Source of the DNA: Microbacterium sulfonylureivorans
Lineage (GTDB): Bacteria > Actinomycetota > Actinomycetes > Actinomycetales > Microbacteriaceae
Direction: 5' to 3'
Assembly: GCF_003999995.1 (NCBI RefSeq)
Contig: NZ_RJAD01000003.1
Span: 372,001 to 436,000 of the forward strand
Length of the DNA stretch: 64,000 nucleotides
The notes below the pieces were generated by a model. The model was not told the DNA's origin. It ran no database searches and worked only from the letters and a program-made list of their open reading frames with translations. Positions 8,707-18,475 of this stretch are shown here, one piece after another (the first letter of the stretch is position 1; each line of letters opens with the position of its first letter). Made by a program: the position numbers and the translations under genes.

Positions 8707-9384
8707 ATGCGCGAAGTCTTCCATCAGTCGCTCGAGGACGTCCAGGGTCGTCTCGTCGAGATCGCCGAGCTCGTGACGGTGGCGATCGACAAGGCCACGC
8801 GGGCGTTCAGCACCAGCGACGTCGCGCTGGCCGAGGAGGTCATCGAGGCGGACGCCGTGATCGACGAGAAGGCGGTCGCGCTCGACGAGCTCGCGATCGA
8901 GATCCTCGCCCGCCAGCAGCCGGTCGCGCGCGATCTGCGCATCGTGGTGAGCGCCCTGCGCATGAGCGCGTCGCTGGAGCGCATGGGCGACATCGCCGAG
9001 CACATCGCCCAGCTCACGCGCATGCGCTTCCCGGAGAGGGCGATCCCCAAGGGCCTGAAGTCCACGTTCACCAAGATGGGCGAGCTCGACGTCGAGGTGG
9101 CGCGACAGCTCACCGAACTGCTGCGCACGCAGGACCTCGCCGTCACGGAGTCCATCCGCAACGCCGACGACGAGATCGACGACCTGCACGTCTCGGTCTT
9201 CGAGAAGGTGCTCAGCGACAGCTGGCAGGGTGAGGCCTCGGCGACCGTCGACGCGACGCTCGCCAGCCGCTATCACGAGCGCTTCGCCGACCACGCGGTC
9301 TCGGTCGCGAAGAAGGTCGCCTACCTGTCGACGGGCGACTGGACGCCGTCGACCGACGCGCTGGACATCATCACGCAGTCGTAG
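8707..9384 (+). CDS. phoU: Phosphate signalling protein PhoU
   Basis: 225 aa, all-helical, with the two PhoU repeats. The first contains EEVIEADAVIDEKAVALDE and RDLRIVVSALRMSASLERMGD, the second SIRNADDEIDDLHVSVFEKV and RYHERFADHAVSVAKKVAYL. The E-x-x-x-D metal-cluster and R-x-x-E/D-R patterns are present. It links the Pst importer to the SenX3 kinase and holds down Pst activity when phosphate is ample. The ATG at 8707 follows AGGAAAGG. The gene is divergent from senX3-regX3 behind a PHO-box-like repeat. Confidence 0.95.
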   Translation: MREVFHQSLEDVQGRLVEIAELVTVAIDKATRAFSTSDVALAEEVIEADAVIDEKAVALDELAIEILARQQPVARDLRIVVSALRMSASLERMGDIAEHIAQLTRMRFPERAIPKGLKSTFTKMGELDVEVARQLTELLRTQDLAVTESIRNADDEIDDLHVSVFEKVLSDSWQGEASATVDATLASRYHERFADHAVSVAKKVAYLSTGDWTPSTDALDIITQS

Positions 9385-9401
9385 CGCCCACGAACGAAGG
9401 A

Positions 9402-9430
9402 GAGCGGATGCCTCGGGGAGGCATCCGCTC
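9402..9430. terminator. bidirectional terminator between phoU and gpmA
   Basis: A perfect 13-bp stem (GAGCGGATGCCTC / GAGGCATCCGCTC) with a 3-nt loop, followed by TTCTCG, sits 17 bp after phoU and 20 bp before the end of convergent gpmA. Confidence 0.85.
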
Positions 9431-9450
9431 TTCTCGTCGTGGTCAGCGGA

Positions 9451-10200
9451 CTACTTCTTGCCCTGCGAGGCGACTGCGGCGGCGCCGGCGGCCGCGGCCT
9501 CGGGGTCGAGGTACTCGCCCGGTCCGAGCGGCTCGAGGTTCTCGTCGAGCCGGTACACGAGCGGGATGCCGGTGGGGATGTTCAACTCGGCGATGTCGGC
9601 GTCGCTGATGCCGTCGAGGTGCTTGACGAGACCGCGCAGCGAGTTGCCGTGCGCCGTCACGAGCACCGTCTTGCCGGACTTCAGGTCGGGGACGATGTCG
9701 CTGTGCCAGTACGGCAGCATGCGGTCGATGACGAGCTTGAGGGACTCGGTGTGGGGCACCTCGCCGTCGATGCCGGCGTAGCGCGGATCGTCGACCTGGC
9801 TGTACGGGTCGTCGGCGGGCAGCGGCGGCGGCGGCACGTCGAACGAGCGGCGCCACAGCATGAACTGCTCCTCGCCGAACTCTTCGAGCGTCTGCGCCTT
9901 GTCCTTGCCCTGCAGCGCCCCGTAGTGGCGCTCGTTGAGGCGCCACGTGCGCTTGACGGGGATCCACAGCCGGTCGGCGGTGTCGAGGGCGATGTCGGCG
10001 GTCTGGATGGCGCGACTGAGGAGGGAGGTGTGGAGCACGTCGGGGAGGAGGCCGGACTCGGCGAGCAGCTCGCCGCCGCGCGCGGCCTCGGCCTTGCCCT
10101 GCTCGGTGAGGCGGACGTCGACCCAGCCGGTGAACTGGTTGGTCTTGTTCCACTCGCTCTGGCCGTGTCGGAGGAGGATCAGCGTGTAGGGCGCGGTCAT
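9451..10200 (-). CDS. gpmA: 2,3-bisphosphoglycerate-dependent phosphoglycerate mutase
   Basis: Interconverts 3- and 2-phosphoglycerate in glycolysis and gluconeogenesis. 249 aa, standard size. The phospho-histidine motif [10 protein letters not shown] starts near residue 9, the second catalytic region is [18 protein letters not shown], and the family motif [12 protein letters not shown] is present. The start at ATG 10200 has TATCAT 7 nt upstream and no Shine-Dalgarno sequence. The neighbourhood with phoU and senX3 is conserved in actinobacteria. Confidence 0.96.
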   Translation of the reverse strand: MTAPYTLILLRHGQSEWNKTNQFTGWVDVRLTEQGKAEAARGGELLAESGLLPDVLHTSLLSRAIQTADIALDTADRLWIPVKRTWRLNERHYGALQGKDKAQTLEEFGEEQFMLWRRSFDVPPPPLPADDPYSQVDDPRYAGIDGEVPHTESLKLVIDRMLPYWHSDIVPDLKSGKTVLVTAHGNSLRGLVKHLDGISDADIAELNIPTGIPLVYRLDENLEPLGPGEYLDPEAAAAGAAAVASQGKK

Positions 10201-10207
10201 GCGCCCA

Positions 10208-10213
10208 ATGATA
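10208..10213 (-). promoter_or_regulatory. -10 element of gpmA, leaderless type
   Basis: TATCAT on the minus strand, 7 nt before the ATG. Confidence 0.5.
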
Positions 10214-10264
10214 TCGGCGCCGGGTGCCCCGACGTCGGCTCGTGACGGCTGGCATCATGGGGTC

Positions 10265-11128
10265 ATGGGCTCCGCTCGCGCCTCCGACGCCGCCGCGAAG
10301 CGGGGGCGTGAGTCCCATCGGGTCGGGCGGATCACCCGGGGCACGACGGGGACCAACCGCCTTCGGCGGATCGACCGATGGATCGCGCGGCATCCCGCGC
10401 TCCGCCGGGCGGACGATCCGCTGGTGGTGGACCTCGGCTACGGCGCGAGCGGCGTCACCGCACTCGAGCTGCACGCCCGGCTCGCCCGGACCCGTCCCGA
10501 CGTCGAGGTGCTCGGGTTGGAGATCGATCCGACACGGGTCGCCCGCGCGACGGAGCAGCTCGCGGCGGTCCGCGAGGGCGGAACCTCCTTCGCGCCGGAT
10601 GCCGCCGTCTCGTTCGCGCTCGGAGGATTCGAGGTTCCCGTGCCGGGCGGTCGCCGTCCCGCGGTGATCCGGGCCTTCAACGTGCTGCGCCAGTACGACG
10701 AGGACGAGGTCGCGGCGGCGTGGGCATCGATGACGTCTCATCTCGCACCCGGCGGACTCCTCGTGGAAGGCACGTGCGACGAGCTCGGGCGCATCGCCAC
10801 GTGGGTCGCGCTCGGCGAGGACGGCGCACCCCGGTCGCTCACGGTCTCGCTGCGACTCGCGGGGCTGGAGCATCCGTCGGTCGCCGCGGAGCGGCTCCCC
10901 AAGGCGCTCATCCACCGGAACGTGCCGGGCGAGCGCATCCACGCCCTACTGGCGGGCCTCGACGCCGAGTGGGAGCGTGCGGCCGGCGTGTCGCCGTTCG
11001 GACCCGTGGAGCGCTGGCGCACCGCGCTCGGAGCGCTGGCGTCATCGGGATGGCCGCTGCGCGACCGTTCCCGGTGGCGGCTGGGAGAGGTCACCGTGCC
11101 GTGGGATGCCGTCGCCCCCGGTTCCTGA
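10265..11128 (+). CDS. Class I SAM-dependent methyltransferase
   Basis: 287 aa from the ATG at 10265, chosen because the longer frame overlaps the gpmA promoter. A basic N-terminus (KRGRESHRVGRITRGTTGTN) leads into a Rossmann core: LVVDLGYGASGVTALEL is motif I (SAM loop), EVLGLEIDPTRV is motif II, and VIRAFNVLRQYDEDEV carries motif IV-like residues. Close relatives are conserved next to gpmA and ygfZ in Microbacteriaceae. The acceptor (RNA, protein or small molecule) is not known, and the basic N-terminus would suit nucleic acid. It is convergent with the FUSC-type gene. Confidence 0.78.
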   Translation: MGSARASDAAAKRGRESHRVGRITRGTTGTNRLRRIDRWIARHPALRRADDPLVVDLGYGASGVTALELHARLARTRPDVEVLGLEIDPTRVARATEQLAAVREGGTSFAPDAAVSFALGGFEVPVPGGRRPAVIRAFNVLRQYDEDEVAAAWASMTSHLAPGGLLVEGTCDELGRIATWVALGEDGAPRSLTVSLRLAGLEHPSVAAERLPKALIHRNVPGERIHALLAGLDAEWERAAGVSPFGPVERWRTALGALASSGWPLRDRSRWRLGEVTVPWDAVAPGS

Positions 11129-11155
11129 CCGCACTCGTCTGCGAGCCGGGCGCGG

Positions 11156-12256
11156 TCAGATCCGCGGCACCGCGGCGCGAGCGTCGCCGGGTGGCATCCC
11201 GGTCGCCGTGAGCAGGTCCACCACGAGCGGGCGCATCGCCGCGACCAGGTTCTGGTCGCCCAGCGACGCGTCGGGCATCAGCTCGGCGGGGTCGAGGCGC
11301 GACGCCACCGCGACGAGCGCCGCGCGCGCCGCCGGCTCGAGCGAGATGTCGTCGAGCGAGTCCGACACGAACCCGGCGCCGCGCACGATCTCGGCCAGCA
11401 CATCGGCCGACACGGGTCTCGCCGTGCCGTCGTCGCACAGGTAGACGACGCGACGTGCCACGACGCGGAGGTTGCGGGTCGCCAGCTCCGTCGACTCGCG
11501 GATGCGGTCCTGCCGCTCGAGGTCGAACCGCTGGCGGCGCAGGAACGGCGAGATCTTCGCGATCGCCCGGCCGGACTCGAGCGACGACCGCCACTCGTCG
11601 AGCAGCGGCTGCAGCGCCCGCGCCTTCTCGAGCCCCCGCTCGGCGCGCAGCCGGTCGCCGCGCCGCAGCGCCTGCACCAGCGCCGCCGACGTACGGTCGA
11701 CGGCCGCGAAGACCGCCCGGCCTTCGCGGAGCGCGTCACGGAGGGGATTGCGCGGGATGAGGGCGGTCACGAGCAGCGCGGCGATGCCGCCGATGATCCC
11801 GTCGACCAGCCGCAGGAACGGGGCCGTGGCCGGGATGACCATGACGATCAGCGACTGGATCGCCGCCGCGATCGCGAAGCTCGCCTGCGCCGAGAGGAAG
11901 CGGGAGACGACGAGCGTCAGCCCCAGCGCCAGGGCGAGCTGCCACCAGCCCGATCCCGTCACGATCAGGAGCAGCTCGGCGACCAGGATGCCCACGAGCA
12001 TCCCGAGCACCGTCTCGAGCACCCGGCGCGGTCGCGCGTCGCGCACCAGCCCGAGGCTCCCGACGGTGACGGTGGCGGCGAGGAGCGGCGCGGGATGCCC
12101 GAGCACGTAATGGGCGAAGGCGTAGGAGCCGGTCGCGGCCACGACGATCTGCACGATCGGGATGCCCGAGTCGCGGACTCGCACCAGAGCCGGTCGCGGA
12201 TCGAAGCGCGTGCGCCAGCCGGTGGGGATCGCCGTCGTGGTCGGCGGCCCGGTCAC
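11156..12256 (-). CDS. FUSC/aromatic-acid-exporter-type membrane protein
   Basis: 366 aa from GTG 12256. The N-terminal half has five to six tightly packed hydrophobic segments (about residues 25-170) with the ArAE/FUSC pattern (ATVTVGSLGLVRDARPRRVLETVLGMLVGILV). The C-terminal half is a soluble helical domain rich in charged residues (LRRGDRLRAERGLEKARALQP). Members of this group (YgaE/PET112-unrelated DUF939 type) are thought to export aromatic or other weak acids. The open frame extends antisense upstream into ygfZ, so the GTG behind GGCGGAG, which overlaps the end of ygfZ, is preferred. Confidence 0.72.
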   Translation of the reverse strand: MTGPPTTTAIPTGWRTRFDPRPALVRVRDSGIPIVQIVVAATGSYAFAHYVLGHPAPLLAATVTVGSLGLVRDARPRRVLETVLGMLVGILVAELLLIVTGSGWWQLALALGLTLVVSRFLSAQASFAIAAAIQSLIVMVIPATAPFLRLVDGIIGGIAALLVTALIPRNPLRDALREGRAVFAAVDRTSAALVQALRRGDRLRAERGLEKARALQPLLDEWRSSLESGRAIAKISPFLRRQRFDLERQDRIRESTELATRNLRVVARRVVYLCDDGTARPVSADVLAEIVRGAGFVSDSLDDISLEPAARAALVAVASRLDPAELMPDASLGDQNLVAAMRPLVVDLLTATGMPPGDARAAVPRI

Positions 12257-12284
12257 CCGGACGCTCCGCTCCGCCGGCGCAGAC

Positions 12285-13394
12285 TCACTTCGCGGGAGCC
12301 CTGCGCGAGAGCCTCGTGAGCCGCGGCACGTTCGCCGTCGCGCCGGCCTCCGGCGGCACGATGACCTCCTGCGCGGCGGTGATCGGGCCGTCCTCGGTGT
12401 CGACCAGGAGCGTCGCGTCCACCGGCGTCGAGCGGCGCACGATCGCGAGTGCGATCGGCCCGTCCTCGAAGTGGAGCGCGGCCGAGGTGACGGCGCCGAC
12501 GGCATCGTCGCCGACGCGGACGACGGCGCCGCGCCCGGGGAGGACGCTGCCGCTGCCGTCGAGCTGGAGCGCGACCAGACGCCGGGGCGGGTGGCCGAGG
12601 TTGTGCACCTTGGCCACGGTCTCCTGGCCGCGATAGCAGCCCTTGCTCAGGTGCACCGCCGTGCGCAGCCAGTCGAGCTCATGCGGCAGCACGCGCTCAT
12701 CGACATCCGCTGCCCAGCGGGGGCGCCATGCGGCGACGCGAAGGGCATCGGCAGCGGCGAGGCCGGCGATCACGAGGTCGCCGCCGGCCGCGGCATCCGC
12801 GATCCGACGCTCCTCGTCGCGCGTGACGAGCGCCTCCGCCCAGTCGCGTCCGGCACCGGGGTGCGGATCGACGGGGGCATAGCCCCAGCCACCCGGGGCG
12901 ATGTGCGGCCACGGGTCGGTCCAGACGAGCGGCACAGCCCCCGGCCGGGCGGCCTCGACGCGGCCGAGCCCGGCGGCCGTGCCGCCGAAGACCGCGTACT
13001 CGTCGCTCGCGTCGCGCGGGTCGACGCGCAGCCGGAAGCGCATCCTGCGCAGCCACGCCAGCAGGCCGTCGGCATCGGCGCGGTCGACGATCAGCCAGGT
13101 GGTCTCGCCGTCGTCGACGACGGATGCCGCGTGCTCGACGTGCCCCTGCGGGTCGAGCACGAGCAGCTCCGTGCTCACACCGGGCGCGAGCGACGTCAGT
13201 GCCTGCGACGTGAGCGAATCCAGCCACGACAGGCGGTCCTCGCCCGGGACCGCGAGCACGGCCCGATCGGAGAGCGGCACCACGGCCTGGCCCGCGGCGA
13301 GCGCCCGCTGCTCGACGAGGGGATTGCCGACGTGCTGCAGGCCGCCGTCGTCGACGACGGCTCCGGGCAGCGCGGAGAACAGGGAAGCCATCAT
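12285..13394 (-). CDS. ygfZ: Folate-binding protein YgfZ / GcvT-like
   Basis: 369 aa. It carries the signature KGCYRGQE (K-G-C-Y-x-G-Q-E) near residue 235, which defines the YgfZ branch of the GcvT aminomethyltransferase fold. These proteins bind folate and assist repair or assembly of some iron-sulfur enzymes such as MiaB. The preceding residues VLPHELDWLRTAVHLSKGC and the C-terminal barrel PGRGAVVRVGDDAVGAVTSA fit. The first of two adjacent ATGs (13394) overlaps the upstream stop by 4 bp (ATGA); the second, at 13391, is equally possible. Confidence 0.92.
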   Translation of the reverse strand: MMASLFSALPGAVVDDGGLQHVGNPLVEQRALAAGQAVVPLSDRAVLAVPGEDRLSWLDSLTSQALTSLAPGVSTELLVLDPQGHVEHAASVVDDGETTWLIVDRADADGLLAWLRRMRFRLRVDPRDASDEYAVFGGTAAGLGRVEAARPGAVPLVWTDPWPHIAPGGWGYAPVDPHPGAGRDWAEALVTRDEERRIADAAAGGDLVIAGLAAADALRVAAWRPRWAADVDERVLPHELDWLRTAVHLSKGCYRGQETVAKVHNLGHPPRRLVALQLDGSGSVLPGRGAVVRVGDDAVGAVTSAALHFEDGPIALAIVRRSTPVDATLLVDTEDGPITAAQEVIVPPEAGATANVPRLTRLSRRAPAK

Positions 13395-13987
13395 TCCGCC
13401 CGGGCGAGACGGGCCGAGGCGTGGGCGCCGAGCTCTTCGCCGAGGGCCGCCATGTCCCAGGCCCAGAGCAGGTGCCCGTCGACGAGTCCGTACATGCGGG
13501 CGGCCGCGGCGTACGTCTTCGCACCGGCGGGGCGCACCACGGCGTCGGTCGCGATGTCGATGCGCGGACCCTTGATCTGGCCGAGGTAGAGCTCGCTGAC
13601 GCCGTCGGCGTGCACGAGGACGACCTCGATGTCGAAGCCGCCCTCGGCATTGCGGAGCAGCTCGACGTCGTCGGCGGTGCGCGCGGGTCCGGCCTCGAGT
13701 GCCGGCAGGAGTCCCGGTCCGGCGTCGGCGTCGGTGGCCGGACGCGAGAGCCGCCAGTACCCCATCTCCGACACGAGCGGGATGCGGGTGTCGCCGTCTC
13801 CGTGCAGCCACGCGCTGGCGGAGTAGTTCAGGTAGTCGCCGCCGTCATGGCTGAAGCTCACGCGATGGCTGAACTCGCCGCTGTACGCGTGGTCGGCATA
13901 GTCGATGACACCGGTGCCCTCCCACACGCCGACGAGCCACGACAGCGGCGCGAGATCGGCGGGGAGATCGGTCGGCAGATCGAACAT
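13391..13987 (-). CDS. Nitrobindin-like heme-binding beta-barrel (FABP) protein
   Basis: 198 aa. The lipocalin-like start motif GxWxGxG is present as LVGVWEGTGVIDY (residues 18-30), followed by alternating beta-strands and a C-terminal segment with VDGHLLWAWDMAALGEEL. This is the THAP4/nitrobindin family (DUF1794), whose members bind ferric heme in a ten-stranded barrel and react with NO or peroxynitrite. It is translationally coupled to ygfZ through an ATGA overlap, a pairing conserved in actinobacteria. The heme-ligand histidine cannot be assigned with certainty by eye. Confidence 0.88.
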   Translation of the reverse strand: MFDLPTDLPADLAPLSWLVGVWEGTGVIDYADHAYSGEFSHRVSFSHDGGDYLNYSASAWLHGDGDTRIPLVSEMGYWRLSRPATDADAGPGLLPALEAGPARTADDVELLRNAEGGFDIEVVLVHADGVSELYLGQIKGPRIDIATDAVVRPAGAKTYAAAARMYGLVDGHLLWAWDMAALGEELGAHASARLARAE

Positions 13988-13998
13988 CGCGCGCCCGA

Positions 13999-14112
13999 TC
14001 AGCGCTGGCCGCGGTACAGGTTCTTGAGAACGACCACGGACACGAAGACGATCGCGAGCGACGCCAGTCCGAGCAGACCCACGAAGAACATCTCGAGCGC
14101 GAAGAGATCCAT
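13999..14112 (-). CDS. Small single-pass membrane protein, 37 aa
   Basis: An ATG at 14112 opens a 38-codon frame ending in TGA 11 bp before the nitrobindin-like gene. The protein begins MDLFALEMFFVGLLGLASLA and ends in a basic tail KNLYRGQR, so it has one transmembrane helix (about residues 5-29) with the C-terminus inside. A TAGACT -10 element lies 6 nt upstream. GC-rich third positions, a clean promoter-to-start spacing and the positive-inside tail support a real gene. No function is recognised; it was too short for routine ORF detection. Confidence 0.7.
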   Translation of the reverse strand: MDLFALEMFFVGLLGLASLAIVFVSVVVLKNLYRGQR

Positions 14113-14118
14113 GGGCTC

Positions 14119-14124
14119 AGTCTA
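14119..14124 (-). promoter_or_regulatory. -10 element of the 37-aa membrane protein gene
   Basis: TAGACT on the minus strand, 6 nt before the ATG at 14112. This is the leaderless arrangement, and it probably also drives the nitrobindin-like gene and ygfZ. Confidence 0.5.
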
Positions 14125-14155
14125 GACGGGCGCCGAGCCCTCGCGGCGGGCGGCG

Positions 14156-14533
14156 CTAGCCGGGGACGATGGCGGCGAGTCCGAATCCGAGGCTGATGAC
14201 GCCCATCACCACGAGTGCGCCGAGGGCGCTCGCCGCGACCCGCTCGGTGAATCCCTGCGAGCGGCCCGACCAGAGCTGCACCGCGAAGGCGAGGATGAGG
14301 CATCCGCCCAGTCCGACGGCGAGCCACTGCGCCCGCCAGTCGTCGCCTGCGAACAGGCCGACCAGCACGCCGATGACGGCGGCGACCACCCAGACGGCGA
14401 TGATGCCGCCGAAGGTCCGGCGGGGAGCAAGCTCGGGGACGACCACGGCCCCATTCTTCCCCACGACGGCCGAACGCGCACGGAGGCCCGCACGGACGCC
14501 CGATGTCGTAGCGCGGAACCGGCTCTCCGCCAC
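14156..14533 (-). CDS. Hypothetical three-helix membrane protein
   Basis: Up to 125 aa. From about residue 40 there are three hydrophobic segments: [38 protein letters not shown] and a C-terminal one ending FGLAAIVPG. The N-terminal 25 residues of the open frame are Arg-rich and unlike a real N-terminus, so translation may start later, at a GTG just before [13 protein letters not shown] (near 14454). The gene is divergent from glnR. I do not recognise a function. Confidence 0.6.
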   Translation of the reverse strand: MAESRFRATTSGVRAGLRARSAVVGKNGAVVVPELAPRRTFGGIIAVWVVAAVIGVLVGLFAGDDWRAQWLAVGLGGCLILAFAVQLWSGRSQGFTERVAASALGALVVMGVISLGFGLAAIVPG

Positions 14534-14584
14534 GCCCTACACTGGGGATCACGACCCGTCCCCTCGGGCCGGAAAGGCGATCCT

Positions 14585-15283
14585 TTGGCACAGCTCCTGG
14601 TTCTGAGCTCCACGCACGGAGGCGGCCCCGTCCTGCCGTCTCTCGAGCTGCTGAGCCACCGCGTGCGCCAGATCCCCGCCGAGCCCGCCCAGCTGGTCAA
14701 CGCGCCGAGTGCTGACGTCATCTTCGTCGATGCGCGCGTGGACCTCGTCGGGGCCAAGTCGCTCTGCAAGATCCTCAACACCACCGGCCTCGACGCCCCC
14801 CTCCTGCTCGTCGTGACCGAGGGCGGTCTCACGGCCGTCTCCACCGACTGGGGCGTCGACGACGTCATCCTCGTCGCCGCAGGTCCCGCCGAGGTCGACG
14901 CCCGCATCCGCCTGGCGATCGGGCGGATGACGAAGGAGCAGGTCTCGACGCGCATCCAGACGTCGGGCATCACGATCGACGAGTCGTCGTACTCGGCGAA
15001 GGTGCACGGCAAGCCGCTCGACCTCACCTACAAGGAGTTCCAGCTCCTCCACTTCTTCGCCACCCACCCCTCGCGTGTGTTCACGCGCGAGCAGCTGCTC
15101 AGCGAGGTGTGGGGCTACGACTACTTCGGCGGCACGCGCACCGTCGACGTGCACGTGCGGCGCCTGCGCGCGAAGCTCGGCGACCTCGAGCAGCTCATCG
15201 GCACGGTGCGAAACGTCGGCTATCGCTTCAACGTGTACGAGGACGACCAGCTGCCCTCCCCGCGCGAGCGCACCGACGCGTAG
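14585..15283 (+). CDS. glnR: GlnR-like orphan OmpR-family nitrogen regulator
   Basis: 232 aa, TTG start 8 nt after GGAAAGGCGA. The N-terminal atypical receiver domain keeps one Asp ([11 protein letters not shown], Asp49) but lacks the usual acidic pocket and switch lysine, as in GlnR of Streptomyces and mycobacteria. The DNA-binding domain (from about 133) contains [20 protein letters not shown] and the signature [20 protein letters not shown]. GlnR controls glnA, amtB and other nitrogen genes without a cognate kinase; none is seen here. It sits at the head of the ppk-mutT-pst block, as in Streptomyces, hinting at nitrogen-phosphate cross-talk. Confidence 0.88.
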   Translation: MAQLLVLSSTHGGGPVLPSLELLSHRVRQIPAEPAQLVNAPSADVIFVDARVDLVGAKSLCKILNTTGLDAPLLLVVTEGGLTAVSTDWGVDDVILVAAGPAEVDARIRLAIGRMTKEQVSTRIQTSGITIDESSYSAKVHGKPLDLTYKEFQLLHFFATHPSRVFTREQLLSEVWGYDYFGGTRTVDVHVRRLRAKLGDLEQLIGTVRNVGYRFNVYEDDQLPSPRERTDA

Positions 15284-15354
15284 CCCTCGCCGCCCACGTG
15301 TTCGGGGGCGATCCCGTTCACACTCTCGTCACTTGCGCCTGCAATGATGAAGGG

Positions 15355-17517
15355 ATGATCGAACACGAGGTGCTCGACGCGGGGCTCGGCGACGCGGACG
15401 ACGATGACTTCGACCTGGACGAGGAGCTGGACGCCCAGCTGCCCGAGCACCGCTACCTCGACCGGGAGCTGAGCTGGCTCGCGTTCAACCAGCGCGTGCT
15501 CGAGCTGGCCGAGGACCCCAACATCCCGGTTCTCGAGCGGGCCAACTTCCTCGCGATCTTCGCCAGCAACCTCGACGAGTTCTTCATGGTCCGCGTGGCC
15601 GGGCTCAAGCGCCGCATCGTCACCGGCCTGGCCGTGCCGACCAACGTGGGCCGCGCACCCGCCGAGGTGCTCGCCGACATCTCCACCGAGGCGCACCGGC
15701 TGCAGCTGCGCCACGCCGAAGGGTGGATGACTCTCGTCAAGCCCGCACTCGCCGACGCCGGCATCGATGTCGTGTCGTACGAGTCGCTCGACTCCGACGA
15801 GCGCGCGGCGCTGTACGACTACTTCCAGGCACAGGTGTTCCCGGTGCTCATGCCCCTCGCGGTCGACCCGGCGCACCCGTTCCCCTACATCTCGGGGCTC
15901 TCGCTCAACCTCGCGATCCGCATCCGAAACGCCCGCACCGGGCGCCAGGAGTTCGCGCGCCTGAAGGTGCCGCCGATGCTCCCGCGCTTCGTCGAGGTGC
16001 CCTTGGCTGAGGGACGCCTCCGCTACCTGCCGCTCGAAGACCTCATCTCCAACCACCTCGACGACCTCTTCCCCGGCATGGAGGTGCTCGACCACCACGC
16101 CTTCCGCCTCACGCGGAACGAGGACGTCGCGATCGAGGAGGACGAGTCGGAGAACCTGATCCAGGCGCTCGAGGCGGAGCTGCTGCGCCGGCGGTTCGGC
16201 CCGCCCATCCGCCTGGAGATCACCGACGACATGGACGAGGTCACCCTCGACCTGCTGATCCGCGAGCTCGACATCACCGAGCAGGAGGTCTACCGCCTCC
16301 CCGGCCCGCTCGACCTGCGAGGTCTGTTCGATCTGCGCATCGACCGGCCCGACCTGCGGTTCAAGCCGCACGTGCCGACGACGGCGATGGCGTTCCAGCC
16401 GGGCGACAACAACGAGCGGCCCGACATCTTCGCTTCCATCCGCAAGGGCGACGTGCTGGTGCATCACCCGTACGAGTCCTTCGCCACGAGCGTGCAGGCA
16501 TTCCTCGAGCAGGCGGCCAAGGATCCGCACGTGCTCGCCATCAAGCAGACGCTGTACCGCACGTCGGGCGACAGCCCGATCGTCGAGGCGCTGATCGATG
16601 CCGCCGAGGCGGGCAAGCAGGTGCTCGCGCTCGTCGAGATCAAGGCGCGCTTCGACGAGGCGAACAACATCCTGTGGGCGCGCAAGCTCGAGAAGGCCGG
16701 AGTGCACGTCGTCTACGGTCTCGTCGGACTGAAGACCCACTGCAAGCTCGCGCTCGTGATCCGCGAGGAGGGCGGTGTGCTGCGCAGCTACAGCCACGTC
16801 GGCACGGGCAACTACAACCCCAAGACGAGCCGCATCTACGAGGACTTCGGGCTGTTCACCGCCGACGATCAGGTCGGCCGCGACCTCACCCGCCTGTTCA
16901 ACGAGCTGAGCGGCTACGCGATCGAGAAGAAGTTCAAGCGGCTGCTCGTCGCACCGCTGCACCTGCGCAAGGGCCTCCTCCGCCTCATCGACAAGGAGCG
17001 CCGCAACGCGCTGGCGGGCAAGCCCGCGAACGTGCGGATCAAGGTCAACTCGATGGTCGACGAGCAGATCATCGACGCGCTCTACCGGGCCAGCCAGGCC
17101 GGCGTGAAGGTCGAGGTGTGGGTGCGCGGCATCTGCTCGCTCAAGCCCGGTGTCGAGGGGATGAGCGAGAACATCACGGTCCGCAGCATCCTGGGCCGCT
17201 ACCTCGAGCACTCCCGCATCTTCTCCTTCCACAACGACGGCGACCCTCAGGTGTTCATCGGCAGCGCCGACATGATGCACCGCAACCTCGACCGGCGCGT
17301 CGAGGCGCTCGTGCGCGTCGTCGCCCCCGCACACCTCAAGGAGCTCGCCGACTTCTTCGACCTCGCGATGAGCGACACGTCCACGTCGTGGCACCTCGGA
17401 TCGGACGGCGAATGGGTGCGCCACAACGAGGACGCGGACGGAAGGCCGCTCGTCGACATGCAGGACCGCACCATGACCAACGTGCAGCGCCGCCGGCGGG
17501 CACGCGCGGTGCGATGA
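15355..17517 (+). CDS. ppk: Polyphosphate kinase PPK1
   Basis: Makes polyphosphate from ATP, reversibly. 720 aa, typical PPK1 length. Domains in order: N domain ([21 protein letters not shown], residues about 34-53), head domain, and the two phospholipase D-like C domains. The autophosphorylated histidine lies in [15 protein letters not shown], followed by [19 protein letters not shown], and the second-domain motif is [19 protein letters not shown]. The acidic first 30 residues are a common actinobacterial extension. It shares a 4-bp overlap with the next gene, as in the mycobacterial ppk1-mutT1 pair. Confidence 0.97.
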   Translation: MIEHEVLDAGLGDADDDDFDLDEELDAQLPEHRYLDRELSWLAFNQRVLELAEDPNIPVLERANFLAIFASNLDEFFMVRVAGLKRRIVTGLAVPTNVGRAPAEVLADISTEAHRLQLRHAEGWMTLVKPALADAGIDVVSYESLDSDERAALYDYFQAQVFPVLMPLAVDPAHPFPYISGLSLNLAIRIRNARTGRQEFARLKVPPMLPRFVEVPLAEGRLRYLPLEDLISNHLDDLFPGMEVLDHHAFRLTRNEDVAIEEDESENLIQALEAELLRRRFGPPIRLEITDDMDEVTLDLLIRELDITEQEVYRLPGPLDLRGLFDLRIDRPDLRFKPHVPTTAMAFQPGDNNERPDIFASIRKGDVLVHHPYESFATSVQAFLEQAAKDPHVLAIKQTLYRTSGDSPIVEALIDAAEAGKQVLALVEIKARFDEANNILWARKLEKAGVHVVYGLVGLKTHCKLALVIREEGGVLRSYSHVGTGNYNPKTSRIYEDFGLFTADDQVGRDLTRLFNELSGYAIEKKFKRLLVAPLHLRKGLLRLIDKERRNALAGKPANVRIKVNSMVDEQIIDALYRASQAGVKVEVWVRGICSLKPGVEGMSENITVRSILGRYLEHSRIFSFHNDGDPQVFIGSADMMHRNLDRRVEALVRVVAPAHLKELADFFDLAMSDTSTSWHLGSDGEWVRHNEDADGRPLVDMQDRTMTNVQRRRRARAVR

Positions 17518-18452
17518 CCGAAACGGCCGTCTACGCCGCGGGCGGCGTCGTCTGGCGCATCGTCGACGAGAAGCTGCACGTGCTGCTGATCCATCGCACG
17601 AAGTACCGCGACGTGACGCTTCCCAAAGGCAAGGTCGATCCCGGAGAGATGCTCGCCGAGACCGCGGCGCGAGAGATCTTCGAGGAGACGGGCATCCGGG
17701 TCTCGCTGGGCGTCCCCGTAGGCGTCTCGCGCTACCGCCTGCCGAGCAAGCGGCAGAAGATCGTGCACTACTGGGCGGCCGAGGCGACGGATGCCGCGAT
17801 CCGGGCTTCCGCGTTCGTGCCCAACAAGGAGATCGCCGCCATCGAGTGGGTGACCCCCAAGAAGGCGATCGCGCGCCTCAGCTACCCCGTCGACGTCGAG
17901 ATACTCGAGACCTTCATGCATCTCGTCGACGAGGGAGTGCTCCGCACCTTCCCGCTCATCGCGCTGCGTCACGCCAAGGCGCTCGGCCGCGACGAGTGGG
18001 AGGGGAAGGATGCCGCGCGCCCGCTCGCTCCGCGCGGGCGCAGGCAGGCGAACTCCATCGTCGGCCCGCTCCTCGCCTTCGGCGCGCGCAAGCTCATCTC
18101 GAGCCCCGCCACACGCTGCGTGAAGACGATCGCACCGCTGTCGGCCGCTCTCGGCCGCAAGATCGACAAGTCGACCCTCATCAGTCAGGACGCGTGGGAG
18201 GACGGCGCCTCCGACGCGCGCACCGTCATCGGACAGCGCGTCCGCGCCCGCAAGCCCGCCGTGCTCTGCAGCCACGGCCCGGTGCTGCCGGAGATCCTCA
18301 CCGAGATCGCCCTGGCGACGGGGACGCTCCGCGGGTCGTACCTCGGCAGCGCCTCAGCGCTCGAGCCGGCGGCGTTCTCGGTCGTGCACCTCTCGGTCGA
18401 CAACCCCGGCTCGGGCATCGTCGCGATCGAGACGCACGCCCCGAAGATCTGA
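17514..18452 (+). CDS. mutT1: MutT1-type NUDIX hydrolase with C-terminal histidine-phosphatase domain
   Basis: 312 aa, matching mycobacterial MutT1 (about 317). The Nudix box is [23 protein letters not shown] in outline (G-x5-E-x7-REUxEExG; residues about 39-61). The second half (from about 150) is a phosphoglycerate-mutase-like domain with the RH motif in LRHAKALG and a late catalytic histidine in [10 protein letters not shown]. The pair would clean oxidised nucleotides such as 8-oxo-GTP, or diadenosine polyphosphates. The ATG overlaps the ppk stop (ATGA), so the two are translationally coupled. Confidence 0.92.
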   Translation: MTETAVYAAGGVVWRIVDEKLHVLLIHRTKYRDVTLPKGKVDPGEMLAETAAREIFEETGIRVSLGVPVGVSRYRLPSKRQKIVHYWAAEATDAAIRASAFVPNKEIAAIEWVTPKKAIARLSYPVDVEILETFMHLVDEGVLRTFPLIALRHAKALGRDEWEGKDAARPLAPRGRRQANSIVGPLLAFGARKLISSPATRCVKTIAPLSAALGRKIDKSTLISQDAWEDGASDARTVIGQRVRARKPAVLCSHGPVLPEILTEIALATGTLRGSYLGSASALEPAAFSVVHLSVDNPGSGIVAIETHAPKI

Positions 18453-18475
18453 CCGCGAGCGGTCGCCGCGGCCCC

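Noticed and set aside
15220..17424. 734-codon minus-strand frame opposite ppk
   Set aside because: Shadow of ppk, whose catalytic histidine and both C domains are intact on the plus strand.
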